Shown here: positions 25,131 to 39,528 of the stretch, piece by piece
Position numbering within the stretch: the first letter of the stretch is position 1
Layout of the letters: the number at the start of each line of letters is the position of its first letter
Assembly: GCA_017893485.1 (NCBI GenBank)
Contig: CM030361.1
Span: 310,826,437 to 310,890,436, forward strand
Source of the DNA: Hemerocallis citrina
Taxonomy: Eukaryota > Streptophyta > Magnoliopsida > Asparagales > Asphodelaceae
DNA: 64,000 nucleotides
Reading direction: 5' to 3'
The notes under the pieces: model-generated
The model's input: only the letters and a program-made list of their open reading frames with translations
Told to the model about the DNA's origin: nothing
The model's database searches: none
Translations under genes and position numbers: made by a program

Positions 25131-27532
25131 TGTAATACCCCGCATAAAAAGTATATGGCTATTTTGCATCGTAATCTGTGCGCAATTGAGAATTGCACGC
25201 GATTGTGTATTTTTCTAATAACAATTGATTGTTATTAAGAAATATCAGATATATTGTCTACTTTATTTTATGCTTTTGGAGAGTTATTATGAGACAATTT
25301 TATGTATTTTTGATTGTTAGTATTTTAAAGAGTGAGAGTTGGGGTTTATTTGAAATATATTTGAGACTTGGGGGCTTATATGAAATATTTCCTTACATTA
25401 TTTATTTATCTATTTATTTCTTTCTTTCTTTTATAAAAACCCCACCCCACCCCTTTTCCTTCCTTCTCCTTCTTTCTTTCTCCCGTTTCCTTCCCAGCCG
25501 AAAGAAACCCCAGCCGAACCCATCGGCTCTCTCTCTCCCCGCTCAAATCCCTTCCATTTCTCCATCGTTTTCAAATTAAATTGAGGGATAGTTAATTGAA
25601 GGGATCTCTACATCGTGGTAGCATCGGATTTTCGAAAGAATTTTGGGAAGGTAAACCCTAGATTATATTTTGTATGAAATTTAGTGTGGTTAATTTCTTT
25701 TGAGTAGGAGTATTATAGTAGGAAGATTAGGAGATGTTGGGAAGGGTAGATGCGAGAAATTAGCAAGTTGTTAGAGAATTTGTAGGTTCTTAATAAATTA
25801 GGGTTTTGGGTTTGTAAAAGAGAACTATATGCGTATGAATTAGTTCTCGTATGGTAGTAGAAATTGTAGTTGGACTATTAGAATAATTTGGGAGTGCTTT
25901 TAAATTGTTTGAAAATAAGAATCTTGTCAGAATTCGAATGTTACGTGCAAAGCACGTGTGTATCCTAGGCGTTCAATAAAATGCCTGGGTGGTATTAGGG
26001 TTAGTATTATTATTTTCCCGTAACTGGTTTGGATGCTTGAGCCTTGATTGCTTCGAATTTCGATGATAGGATATATTAGCGACTTTGGATGCAGGGAGGC
26101 GTGGTGGCGCTTCGAGTGTTCGCGGGATATTTTGTGAGTATGATCTCTTTTATTTTATGTACATGGTGTGTTATGAAGATTTTAAATTACGATTTGTTGT
26201 GTATTTCCAATTTCGTATCTTAGTGTAGCCTAGGTATTTTGAGCTGAGAATTTGTGTGGACACTCCTGTATGTGTCCACAACTATAGTCTAAAACTTCAT
26301 AATTTTTCGAGGTCGTTTGATACCTCAAAAAAATTGTGGACTGCAGCTGGTCCGAAGTGACAGAGCTGAAGCCGATTGCTTTTGGACTGAAGTCCAAAAG
26401 GTCATAACCAATTGTATATGTATGATCTTGCTATGAACTTTTGAGAGTATATGAGGTTTTATAGTATCAAGAGGATTGAATTCGAGGAAATGGTTAGCTG
26501 GAGAGTTGTAGACCAGAGTCTTAGATTTTCAGAATGGGTGGTGTCATGCAATTCTGTATTGTGTGTTGGAAGTTATGGGCGTTGCAAGATAGCAACCTGT
26601 TGTTTAGACCAAACTTCAAGTTTAAGTTGACTCGGGGACTTGAGCTCTTAAATATTTGAGGGAGTCGCCCACTAGGGGATTACTGTGGATCTCCCTACCC
26701 TTCTAGAAGTTTAATTGTGTTGAACTTCGATGAGCGTAGCTTGGGTCACAGCTACTGCTATTTCTTGAATTATTTCATCGGACAATTGATGGGGAACCCT
26801 TTGCATGCCGCAATGTGGTGATCATGAGCTATCAGGTTTTAATGATATTTTAGCATTTCATTTGGAACTTGGATCAGTTCCTGTGCTTAATACTCATGGT
26901 GGACCTGAGTGAGTTCGGATATCGCTTTGGTCAGTTTGTGTTGGGTGTCTTGATGCCTAAGTCTGTCAATGGTCAAGAATTGATGGTTACGTGTGTGCTT
27001 ACCTTCCTTGAATTGCATTGCATCCTTAGGGCACCGTTGGAAAACTCGCTGAGGGTCACGGGCCGGAATTATGCGGTCGCTGACCGTGAAGGTATTGGGA
27101 ATCAGTGGATGTGATTCCTGTGATCATTGTTGTTTAACAGACCAGACAGGCTCGACATTGTTGATCGACACCGAGTGTGATTTGGGTAACAACTTGTTTT
27201 CAGTAAACTACATTGATTAGGTTTTCTTTTAATGTTTTCGCTTGAAGATTGAATTGGTGTTAGGGGTGATTCCCTATAATCCAACTCATTTTGAGAGTTA
27301 GCACTAGGTGGTGATACTATGGGGTTGTCTCTTAATGTCATTAGGGATACATGCTGCGGTGCGTATCTTGCACTGTTGATTTCTGAGGTACCATGGTAAG
27401 GACGGGATGGGATTCAGGTACATGCTGATGGACACGAACGGGTCGTATGGACTGCGGTCCTGTGAAATATGGCACCATAGGTATGCTGCGGTATATCTTT
27501 AAGTTCGTCACGACTGTTGAATGGGGTCTGGG
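25131..27532 (+). mobile_element. Large-family LTR, plus strand, cut by the assembly gap
   Basis: Begins TGTAATACCCCGC directly against satellite and is the plus-strand homologue of the 4.26-kb LTR at 17696-21959. A TATA-like TTTTATAAAAACCCC near 25430 is followed by a C-rich leader, plausibly the LTR promoter. The sequence remains LTR-like up to the N run, where about 3.3 kb of the reference LTR has been covered, so roughly 1 kb should lie in or beyond the gap. Open frames here are short and unsupported. Whether it is a solo LTR or the 5' LTR of an element cannot be told. Confidence 0.75.
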
Positions 27533-28032
27533 NNNNNNNNNNNNNNNNNNNNNNNNNNNNNNNNNNNNNNNNNNNNNNNNNNNNNNNNNNNNNNNNNNNN
27601 NNNNNNNNNNNNNNNNNNNNNNNNNNNNNNNNNNNNNNNNNNNNNNNNNNNNNNNNNNNNNNNNNNNNNNNNNNNNNNNNNNNNNNNNNNNNNNNNNNNN
27701 NNNNNNNNNNNNNNNNNNNNNNNNNNNNNNNNNNNNNNNNNNNNNNNNNNNNNNNNNNNNNNNNNNNNNNNNNNNNNNNNNNNNNNNNNNNNNNNNNNNN
27801 NNNNNNNNNNNNNNNNNNNNNNNNNNNNNNNNNNNNNNNNNNNNNNNNNNNNNNNNNNNNNNNNNNNNNNNNNNNNNNNNNNNNNNNNNNNNNNNNNNNN
27901 NNNNNNNNNNNNNNNNNNNNNNNNNNNNNNNNNNNNNNNNNNNNNNNNNNNNNNNNNNNNNNNNNNNNNNNNNNNNNNNNNNNNNNNNNNNNNNNNNNNN
28001 NNNNNNNNNNNNNNNNNNNNNNNNNNNNNNNN
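27533..28032. other. Assembly gap (500 N)
   Basis: Exactly 500 undetermined bases, a round number usual for gaps of unknown size. It hides the LTR's 3' part, the left end of the hAT element and possibly the 3' part of the disrupted copia element. Confidence 0.99.
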
Positions 28033-30025
28033 ATGAGCCCGCTGAAGAGTACCCTATGATCAGACACATTGGTACACACGATGTGTTTGTGGGAGACAGA
28101 GACAGAAGAACCACAGACACAAGCAACTGAAACAACACAACCGGATAGTTGTAGGAAAACTAGAGGGGAAACTAGTGATTGGCACAAATTTTATGATATA
28201 TTCCGGACGAAGAAAATCCGGGTGTAGGTATAAAAATTTGTAAAACATGTTCGAAGCTATACAAATGGAAGAAGGGTAAGGGGACTTATACAACAAAACG
28301 ACACATCCAAAATGTACACAAAGAACTCCTTGTAGACCTACTCGGCCAACAAAAAATTCATCCTTGGACCAGTGTAATTGATGGCCACGCTTATGATCCT
28401 GAACTTGTTCGTCGGGAAATGGCCCGACTAGTAATTAAGGAAGAGTTACCATTTTCCTATTCTGAGAGTAGGGACTTAGAAACTTTTAATCAAACCGCAT
28501 TAAACCCGCATTTTAAAAGAATCCCTGGGAATACTTTGAAGTCGGATTGTTTTAAAATGTACAACGAAATGAGAGAAGATTTGATTGCCATTTTATGGAG
28601 TCTAACTTGTAGAGTTTCTATAACTTTCGATTGTTGGAAGAGTTGCTATAATATTTCAATGATGAGAATAACTTGTCATTGGATCGACAGTGGTTGGATT
28701 TTCGAAAAAGTATCATATCCCTTGCCACGTTGCCCTTTTCCCATAGTGGTAATGAAATTGCAAATCTTATTTTAGAAATTTGTGATATTTTTCATATTTG
28801 TGATAAAATTATGTGTATAAGTTTTGATAATGCATTTAACAACAATGCATCAATTAGTATATTACAAACCGCATTAAACCCTCCATCTGACAATATTTTT
28901 CATAATAGATGTGCATGTCATATTTTAAATTTATGTGTTCACGATGCATTAAAAATAGCCGACCCATATATAGTTAACATTAGAAATTGTGTACATTTTA
29001 TTGCATTATGTGACCCTATTTATCAAGAATGGAAACCATGGTGTAGGCTTTAAAATGTCCATTTTAGAAAATTTTCAAAGGATGTTAAACACCAATGGAA
29101 CTCTACTTTTGATTTGCTACATGTTGTTACTGAATATAAAGCATGTATAAATGATTTTTGTATGACAAAAAATATGCCAAATTTTCAAATGACTCCCGAA
29201 GGTTGGTTTTATGCCGAATCTTTGTTAAAATTTTTAGAACCTTTTAAAACCGCGACTTTAAAATTTTCAAAATCTTATGAATTTATTTCTAGTAGCATTT
29301 TTATTTCAATAGTTACTATGATGCAAACTTTCAAAGAAATGATCGATGATGCTTTTATTGGTCATATTGTGAAACTTGCATACACCAAAATTTTGAAGTA
29401 TTTTAATCCTCCTATGTTGTATTGTATTGCAATTGTGATGGATCTTCGTATCAAATTAGAAGGTACAAAGAGTTTGATTGAAATATTTTTTACTTTACTT
29501 GGGGAAGATGAATCTGAAATTAATTGCGGAACATTTTTAGCTAGATTTGAATCGATATTAAATAACTTGTATGATTATTATGATAGAAGTTTTGCATTTA
29601 GTAGTACAACTACTTTAGTTACTTCTTCTGCTACTTCTAAAGGTAACGGTAAGAGTAAATTAGATGATGCCACATTTAATTTACTTGCTAAAATTCAATC
29701 AAAAAAGCTAGGACTAATCAATCAAATGAATTACATTGATATAATTAACAAGATTCTGAAAGTTTTACTTCTTCACTAGATATTTTACAATGGTAGAAAG
29801 ACTATTAACATACTTATAGTATTACTAACTCCTCCTGTCTCTACAGTTGCTTCAGAAAGTGCATTTTCTACAAGTGTCAGGGTTCTAACCAATTACAGGA
29901 ATCGCTTGAAGCCCCAATCGTTGGAGATGCTCGTCTGCACGGAAAACCGGATGAAGGCCGAAGATAGGACTCAAGGAAAAGGGTTCGACACGTCTACAAG
30001 TGGAAGCAACTCGCCGGAACAATAA
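28033..30025 (+). pseudogene. hAT transposase with BED zinc finger, inactivated
   Basis: Fragments in order match a plant hAT transposase of the RICESLEEPER type. First comes a BED-like zinc finger (CKTC ... H-IQNV-H, about 28233-28320) and the following DNA-binding/linker region to about 28700. The catalytic-core region is at 28673-29779, with SFDNAFNNN and a CHILNL-like motif. The C-terminal hAT dimerisation region is at about 29830-29960, with PVSTVASESAFST and YRNRLKP. Reading is broken by a frameshift near 28705, an in-frame TAA at 29051-29053 and another shift near 29780. The stop at 30023-30025 ends the dimerisation frame. The start lies in or beyond the gap. Intact relatives cut and paste DNA with 8-bp target duplications; this copy cannot encode an active enzyme. 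Confidence 0.85.
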
Positions 30026-30361
30026 CAACAACAACAATAGCAACCAACATGAAGAATTGAAAACCAACAACAACAACAAATTGAAGACCAACAAATTGAA
30101 GAAAATTATAAATGTATAAAAAATTGTATAAAATCTGTTTCTTATAAAAAAAAAGTTGTGTAAATGAAGATAATTGAATTTGTATAGAAGATATTTGTTA
30201 TTTTATAGAACAAATTAGTAGAAAATCTTTGTTTCTTATAAAAAAATGGGAAACTCGTATAAGTTGAAATCATCTTAATAATATATACATTTTTTTGGGC
30301 AATTTCACTCTTTGATTCTTATTATTATTATTACATTTTTTTAAGTTTAAAAAAAAAATTA
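30026..30361. other. 3' non-coding part of the hAT element
   Basis: AT-rich sequence between the transposase stop and the subterminal repeats. It contains CAA-rich and poly-A stretches and no supported gene. Confidence 0.6.
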
Positions 30362-30564
30362 ATAGCCGGGCCAACCTGCGACCCAACCCGACCTAACCCG
30401 GGTTGGACCCGAATGGGTTCACGGGTTGGGCGTGTCGACATTTTGCAAGTCCAACCCGGCACGGCCCGGCCCGGTTATCATTCAGACCCGACTCGAACCC
30501 GCTCTACTCGGGTTACAATCCGGACGGGTTCGACCCGGCCCGGTCGACCCGTTTGCCAACCCTA
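30362..30564 (+). mobile_element. hAT right subterminal region and terminal inverted repeat
   Basis: GC-rich block crowded with CCCGAC, CCCGGC and GGGTT motifs on both strands, typical of transposase-binding subterminal repeats in hAT elements. On the minus strand the end reads TAGGGTTGGCAAACGGGTC, a common hAT terminus. The boundary at 30564/30565 coincides with an abrupt end of copia reverse transcriptase homology. The expected 8-bp target duplication would be AGCTGAGG (30565-30572); its partner is not visible because the left end falls in the gap. Confidence 0.75.
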
Positions 30565-33500
30565 AGCTGAGGCATAAGGAATAACAGTCATTTCCTCCAT
30601 CTCTGCCTTTGTTGTCAGACACAAATCTGAAGATAACATGAAGTGAGCAACTAAGGGACAAGTGACTGGCCTCGCACTATCCATATTGAATCTCTTCAAC
30701 ACCTTCTTTACATAGTCCGCTTGTGATAACCAAAGCCTCTTACTTTTTCTGTCTCTACTGATCTTCATGCCGAGAATTTGTTTTGCTTTACCCAAGTTCT
30801 TCATAGAAAACTCCGAAGCTAGCACCTTTTTCACATCCTTGATCTTTTCTATACATGAATCTACTAACATGTCATCCACATACAATGTCAATGTAACTAT
30901 ATCATTGTCTTGATATCTACGAACGAATACACAATGATGTGTCTCACATCTCTCGAAACCCTTTCCTGTCATGAAATCATCAAAGTTCAAATACCATTGT
31001 CGTGATGCTTGTTTGATCCCATAAAGACTTTTCTTTAGTCGACACACCATGTCTTCTTTACTTTTACTTCAAAACTTGTGGGTTGTCTCATGTACAATCT
31101 TCTTCAAAATCACCATGGAAAAATGCTATCTTCACATTCAACTACTTTAAGTGCAAGTCTTCATTTGTTACAATACTAAGCAGAACCCTAATTGAAATCA
31201 TCTTCACAACCGGTACAAATATCTAACTGTAATCAACGCCTTCCCTTTGAGAGAGCACTTTTATAGCAAGCCTTGCCTTATACCTTTGACTGCCATCTGC
31301 CTAATTCTTAACTCTGAAAATCCATTTGTTCATAAGAGCTCGTTTCCCTGCAGGTAACTTGGTCAACTCCTAAGTTGTGTTCTGTTCCAAGGAGTTCATC
31401 TTGTCTCTCATTACTAACTCATTGAATTCGAGCATTATCCTTCAAAACCTCTTCATGAGTCTCTCTCCTAAATTCGTGTACAGAACATGCTCGTGAACAA
31501 CAGTCGCTGATGGATCAAATATCTTGGTTAGCCTTCTCTCTTGTGTCGATCTTCTCAATGTGGGTACCGGTTCACCACCGGTTTAGGTTTTCCAAACTGT
31601 TCTGGCTGTACATGGTCGTCTTGGATATCTTGATCATTCCCAACTAGCTCATCATGAGCATCCTATGTTGCCTGTGGTACCTGTACCTGTTGCTGCTTTG
31701 CAGGAAACCCACCACTAAGGCCATCTTCAAAATCTGAATCTGAATCTGAGTCTGAATTAGTTGTACTACTTTCACCAATGTGTCTGTCTATATACAAGAT
31801 ATCTTCATTGAACACTACATTCTTGCTTGGAATGACCTTGTTGTCTATAAATTCCCAAAGTATGTAACCAAACTCATCGATGCCATAGCCAATGAATACG
31901 CACTTCCTAAATTTTGAATCCAGTTTCTTTCTTTCTTCCCTGTCGATTAGTTAATATACAATACAACCAAAAATAATTCAAATGCGAATAATTGACAGGT
32001 TTACCTGACCATAGTTCTTGCGGAATAGCCCCATCAAAGGCATTAGACGGTCAACAGTTAATCAAGTACACTGCAGTATCCACTGTAGTGACCCAAAGAT
32101 GGGCCGAAAGACATGCATGAAGTGTCATGCATCTCATTCTTTTCAATATCGTGCAGTTTATTCTTTCTGCTATCTCATTCTCCTGTGGAGTTCTAGGAAC
32201 CGTCCTGATTCTTTAGATAGCTTCTTTTGCCAAATAGTCAACAAATTCTTAACTTGTGTACTCACCACCATTGTCTAACTTTAATGCTTTCACTTTGTAA
32301 TCTATCTCATTCTCAACCCTGGCATTCCAAGTTTTGAATACCTCAAACACTTCTAATTTCTCATGAATCGCACGAGCCCAAACTTCCTTGTAGCATCATC
32401 TATGAATGTGACGAAGTAACTCTTACTACCATAAAAGAATTCCTTAGCTGGACCTCACACATCTGTATGTACCACTCTAGCTTCGTAAGCTTCTTCTCAT
32501 GGTCATTCAACTGGAAGCTAATTGTCGTCTGTTTGCCCATCACGTCGTTCTCACAGAAATTTATCTCAACCTTCTTAAACCCCTGCAAAAGATCCCTAGA
32601 ACAAAGTTGTTTGACACCTTTTTCACCAAGGTACCCCAACCTGACATGTCATATAATTGAAGAATAACTATCTACTTATACTGTAGCAATGATATCACCT
32701 GAATCATCCCCTCTAACTAAGTACAACGTATCACCACGCTTTCCTTTTGTCACCAACCTGGCACTTATAGTCACCTTCCAATCTCCACGTCTAAAAGTTG
32801 TTGTGAATCATTCTTTGTCTAGTTTATTAATCGAGATCAAATTCTTCCTTAAGCTCGGAATGTGTCTTGTGTCATTCAAAACAAATTGCCCGCAATTGCA
32901 AGCCTTCACTCTCACTGTGTCTTTACCTACAACTAGATATATTTGTCCATTGCCAACTGAGACTGCACCAAAATCACCTATCATATGATCCTCAAAAGCA
33001 TCCCTTATGGTGTACAATGATAAGACGCACCTAAATCTATATAACAATCATCTTGCATAATATCAAATCCAGCAGATAAATACAATTCATCTAAACGGGG
33101 TTCAATACTTACCACATTGTCAACCTGTGACCTTGCTTGCGTTTTCTTATACTCGTCGCATTGGTCACTCCTGTGTCTCGGCTTCTTGTAATGCCTACAC
33201 TCACCTTTGCGATATCATGTTCTTGACTTGGACCTGTAATTTCTACTTTGCGACATCCATTTGTTGTTACTTCTACCACGATTATCAACTGACAGCGCGC
33301 GTTGCTAATATATGACACTAAAGTCTCTCCATGTCTTTCCTTCGTACATTCTCATTCATGATGTTGCTTATAACATCCTTCAGAGGTGTCGCATCGGTTA
33401 TAGTGCTTGTAACAGTCTGCTCTACTGTGCCGTAACTATCGGGAAGACTGGATAGTAACACAACGATTGTGATATTTACTTATACTTTAAACCCGAAGAT

Positions 33501-33920
33501 TCCATCTGATTGTAAACCATACAGAAATTGTTGATGTGCTCAGCAGCCGATCCCCTTTCCGACAACTTCATGTTGACCAACTTTTTTGGGTGAAGAATCT
33601 GGTTCGCTGCATTCAGCTTCTCAAACATATCTGTCAAGATCTCTATTGCCTCCTTCGTGGTTGTTGTCTTCTTAATGTGAAATAGCAACTTCCTACTCAG
33701 CGACAACTGAATCTATCCAAGCACCTTTTGATTCAATCTATTCCAAGCAGCCAAAACAAGCTAATCATTCTCGTCCCTTCTGGCTTCACGCCAAACAATG
33801 GATCATCTAGATGCTTTTGTCGGAGAGATGCTATCATCTAGATCTTTCACATTGTGAAATTTGTTCCATTGAACTCCTTGACCCTACTCTTGTCTCTCAT
33901 CTCAATCAACACTACCAACC
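30565..33920 (-). pseudogene. Ty1/copia gag-pol remnant
   Basis: Read right to left, pieces of a copia polyprotein appear in the correct order. They are a gag region (33706-33476), a degenerate CCHC zinc knuckle (about 33200-33110), the protease-to-integrase linker with GDFGAVSVGNG and HIPSLRKNLIS (33047-32808) and the GAG-pre-integrase region (about 32670-32520). Integrase motifs DNGGEYT and TPQENE follow (about 32280-32180), then reverse transcriptase (31050-30565) with SLYGIKQA and the YVDDM active-site motif. Stops and frameshifts separate the pieces. Homology ends after IPYASA, where the hAT end begins, so RNase H and the 3' LTR are missing on this side. Confidence 0.85.
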
Positions 33921-33924
33921 TGGT

Positions 33925-33936
33925 GCTCTGATACCA
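33925..33936 (-). promoter_or_regulatory. Primer-binding site of the minus-strand copia element
   Basis: The complement reads TGGTATCAGAGC, three bases after the LTR end CTTCAACA. It matches the initiator tRNA-Met primer site used by most plant copia elements. Confidence 0.9.
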
Positions 33937-33939
33937 CTT

Positions 33940-34318
33940 TGTTGAAGTTTTAACTGCGGAATAACTCACCAATGAGATGCAAAACAAACGAATCAAAAGC
34001 AAGAGAACAAACAAAGAATGAAAAGCCAACACACAAGAACACACCAGATTTTTTCAAGGTTCACCCAATGCAATGGCTACTTTCCCGTGCAGAGCAACTC
34101 CTGTGATTTCCACTAAAAATATGAAGTACAAGTTTACAAATATCTCAAGAAATCACTACCAACATGTAGGATTTCTCTCTATACTATCTCCCTCTCTCTC
34201 TTTTGACTGCTGATAAAACTTTTTCTTTTCTTTTATGATATCTCTAAAATCGTACACAATACAATATATATATATATTATTTTCAGATGTAATGTCAGGG
34301 ATCCAGAAACCCCCAACA
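33940..34318 (-). mobile_element. Copia 5' LTR (379 bp)
   Basis: On the minus strand this begins TGTTGGGGGTTTCTGG and ends CTTCAACA, with TG...CA ends, followed by the primer-binding site. It is the element's 5' LTR. Its outer end (34318) lies about 100 bp upstream of the TATA box of the gamma-glutamyltransferase gene and is oriented away from it. The expected target duplication AAATC (34319-34323) has no visible partner. Confidence 0.85.
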
Positions 34319-34416
34319 AAAATCTTGTGATGTGTGATGTATTTGCTGGATTAGTGGGATCTCCAAGGTGATGGGGGTGCCTATGAACAGAGCCAGGCGG
34401 GTCCCACAAATTGCGC

Positions 34417-34425
34417 TATAAATAA
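34417..34425 (+). promoter_or_regulatory. TATA box of the gamma-glutamyltransferase gene
   Basis: TATAAATAA lies 75 bp before the ATG at 34500. A start near 34450 would give a short leader of about 50 nt. Only about 100 bp separate it from the copia LTR. Confidence 0.75.
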
Positions 34426-34499
34426 ACCCCCAACATTTCATTTCTTCCCTGCAGCACATACAGAAATATACAGAGTACTGTTTCTAGTTTTCAAACAGT

Positions 34500-38138
<3,639 letters not shown>

Positions 38139-38330
38139 CCATCTGAAATGGTTCTATATATATATTATCATTATTAAGCACAAGAAGCAATCAATCCACT
38201 AGCTAGTACGAACTCAGTTTGCTTTGATATCCTATGGCTGTTAAAATATGTACATATATATTCATGTATCTTTCAAGTTGGAGTTTGTGTGTGTAGCAGT
38301 TTGTATGGAAAATTCTACTATACTTTGATG

Positions 38331-38336
38331 AATAAA
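38331..38336 (+). terminator. Polyadenylation signal of GGT
   Basis: AATAAA 193 bp after the stop codon, followed by a T-rich and G/T-containing stretch. It fits a plant near-upstream polyadenylation element. Confidence 0.6.
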
Positions 38337-38340
38337 AGCT

Positions 38341-38869
38341 TCTTGTTATGCTGGTAACGTTTCTGAAATATTAGTTATTGACTGATTGATCTCTTGCTCA
38401 GTTGGCCTTAAATGACAAATGATAAATTAATTTTCCTTGTATAATTTTATTTTAAACTTTTTAATAATAGTGGGATTCTTCTTGCGATTAATTTAATGTG
38501 AATGTGAAAATTTTGAGTAATCTCGTTTTAGGTTGGTGCTGCTTAAATTGTTTTACGTCTGAGGTTGTTGCGATTGTTTTTATGATAAGCCATCTGCAAG
38601 TAACTTAACCATTCGGAGTTCATTCGAACTCTGATCTGAACTTATTGTCCTTTTTTTTGTCTGAATCCAAGTGCAGATCGCTGAGCACATATGTGATTCG
38701 TATATGGTTATATGCGATTGAGTACTGGGTACGTAAGTTTTGCATGTTTTGAAGCAAACTGCTCACCGTATAAGGAGATGAATGTTAGCCTACTGGCCAA
38801 CTTTCTCATTGACAATATATATTTTATTATTTTGACCTGAATTTCTGCATTAACTGTTACAAATATCTT
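38341..38869. other. Intergenic sequence without recognised features
   Basis: AT-rich spacer between the GGT 3' end and the next retroelement. No gene, RNA or repeat was recognised. Confidence 0.6.
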
Positions 38870-39455
38870 ATTGTTGCGGAATAATATGGCTAAAAATAGA
38901 ATCTAAATCGAGTCCATTCAAATCGGGTATGAATCTCAAAGCTCTTGGGTGTAAAACGGTAATTTTTGCTACCAATTGGTTCGAAAACGGAAATTGGGTC
39001 TGCCCAAAGACCCGATAGAACCGCAAACGGATCCACTGGGATATGAAAAACCCATTAAGAACAAACCCAAACTGTTCAAAAGAGTTATCTAGAATCATGA
39101 TTATCTCTAAGAGAATGTTTAAAACTCTAAATCTTATCCGTTAACACCGGAAATTAGAGATAAATGAATCTCTAAACAGGTCTCACGAGGCAATTATAAA
39201 TACCCTTCATCCCCCACCATAACGAGGTAATCAATCTTTTTTTCCAAAAAAGCTCATTCATAATTGTCCTAACTACTGACTTGAGTATCAGAGGGTTCGT
39301 CGCCGGGATCCATCCCAGTATTTTGAATTTTTTGTAGGTAACAGCAGGCGAGTTGGAAGCAATCAATATCCAGGATCAATCGAGAGGTAACTAGTTGCTG
39401 GTTTCGCATGAATCCACAAATTCATCTGTTTGCTCTCACACCAAAATAAGTAGCA
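38870..39455 (+). mobile_element. 5' LTR of a degraded Ty3/gypsy element (approximate ends)
   Basis: Shares the order of motifs with the LTRs at 52230 and 60780. These are TATAAATAC (about 39195), GAGGTAATCAATCTTTT, a GTATCAGAGGGTTCGTCGCCGGGA segment (compare GGGTCCGCCACCGGGA) and a TGCTCTCACACC...AGCAA end. Next comes TTAGCGCTGTCTGTGGGAA, which matches the primer/leader sequence TTGGCGCCGTCTGTGGGAA of the intact element. The outer boundary is uncertain. Confidence 0.65.
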
Positions 39456-39528
39456 ATAGATTAGCGCTGTCTGTGGGAACTGCAAAAATACCACTCAGAA
39501 TCGTCGGTAAAAGAACCATCTTCCAGTC

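Noticed and set aside
27341..28187. Long open frames crossing 27533-28032
   Set aside because: They consist mostly of undetermined bases (N); the flanks are LTR and hAT sequence.
38868..39098. 76-codon minus-strand frame next to GGT
   Set aside because: It lies inside the LTR-like sequence of the degraded gypsy copy and matches no recognisable family.
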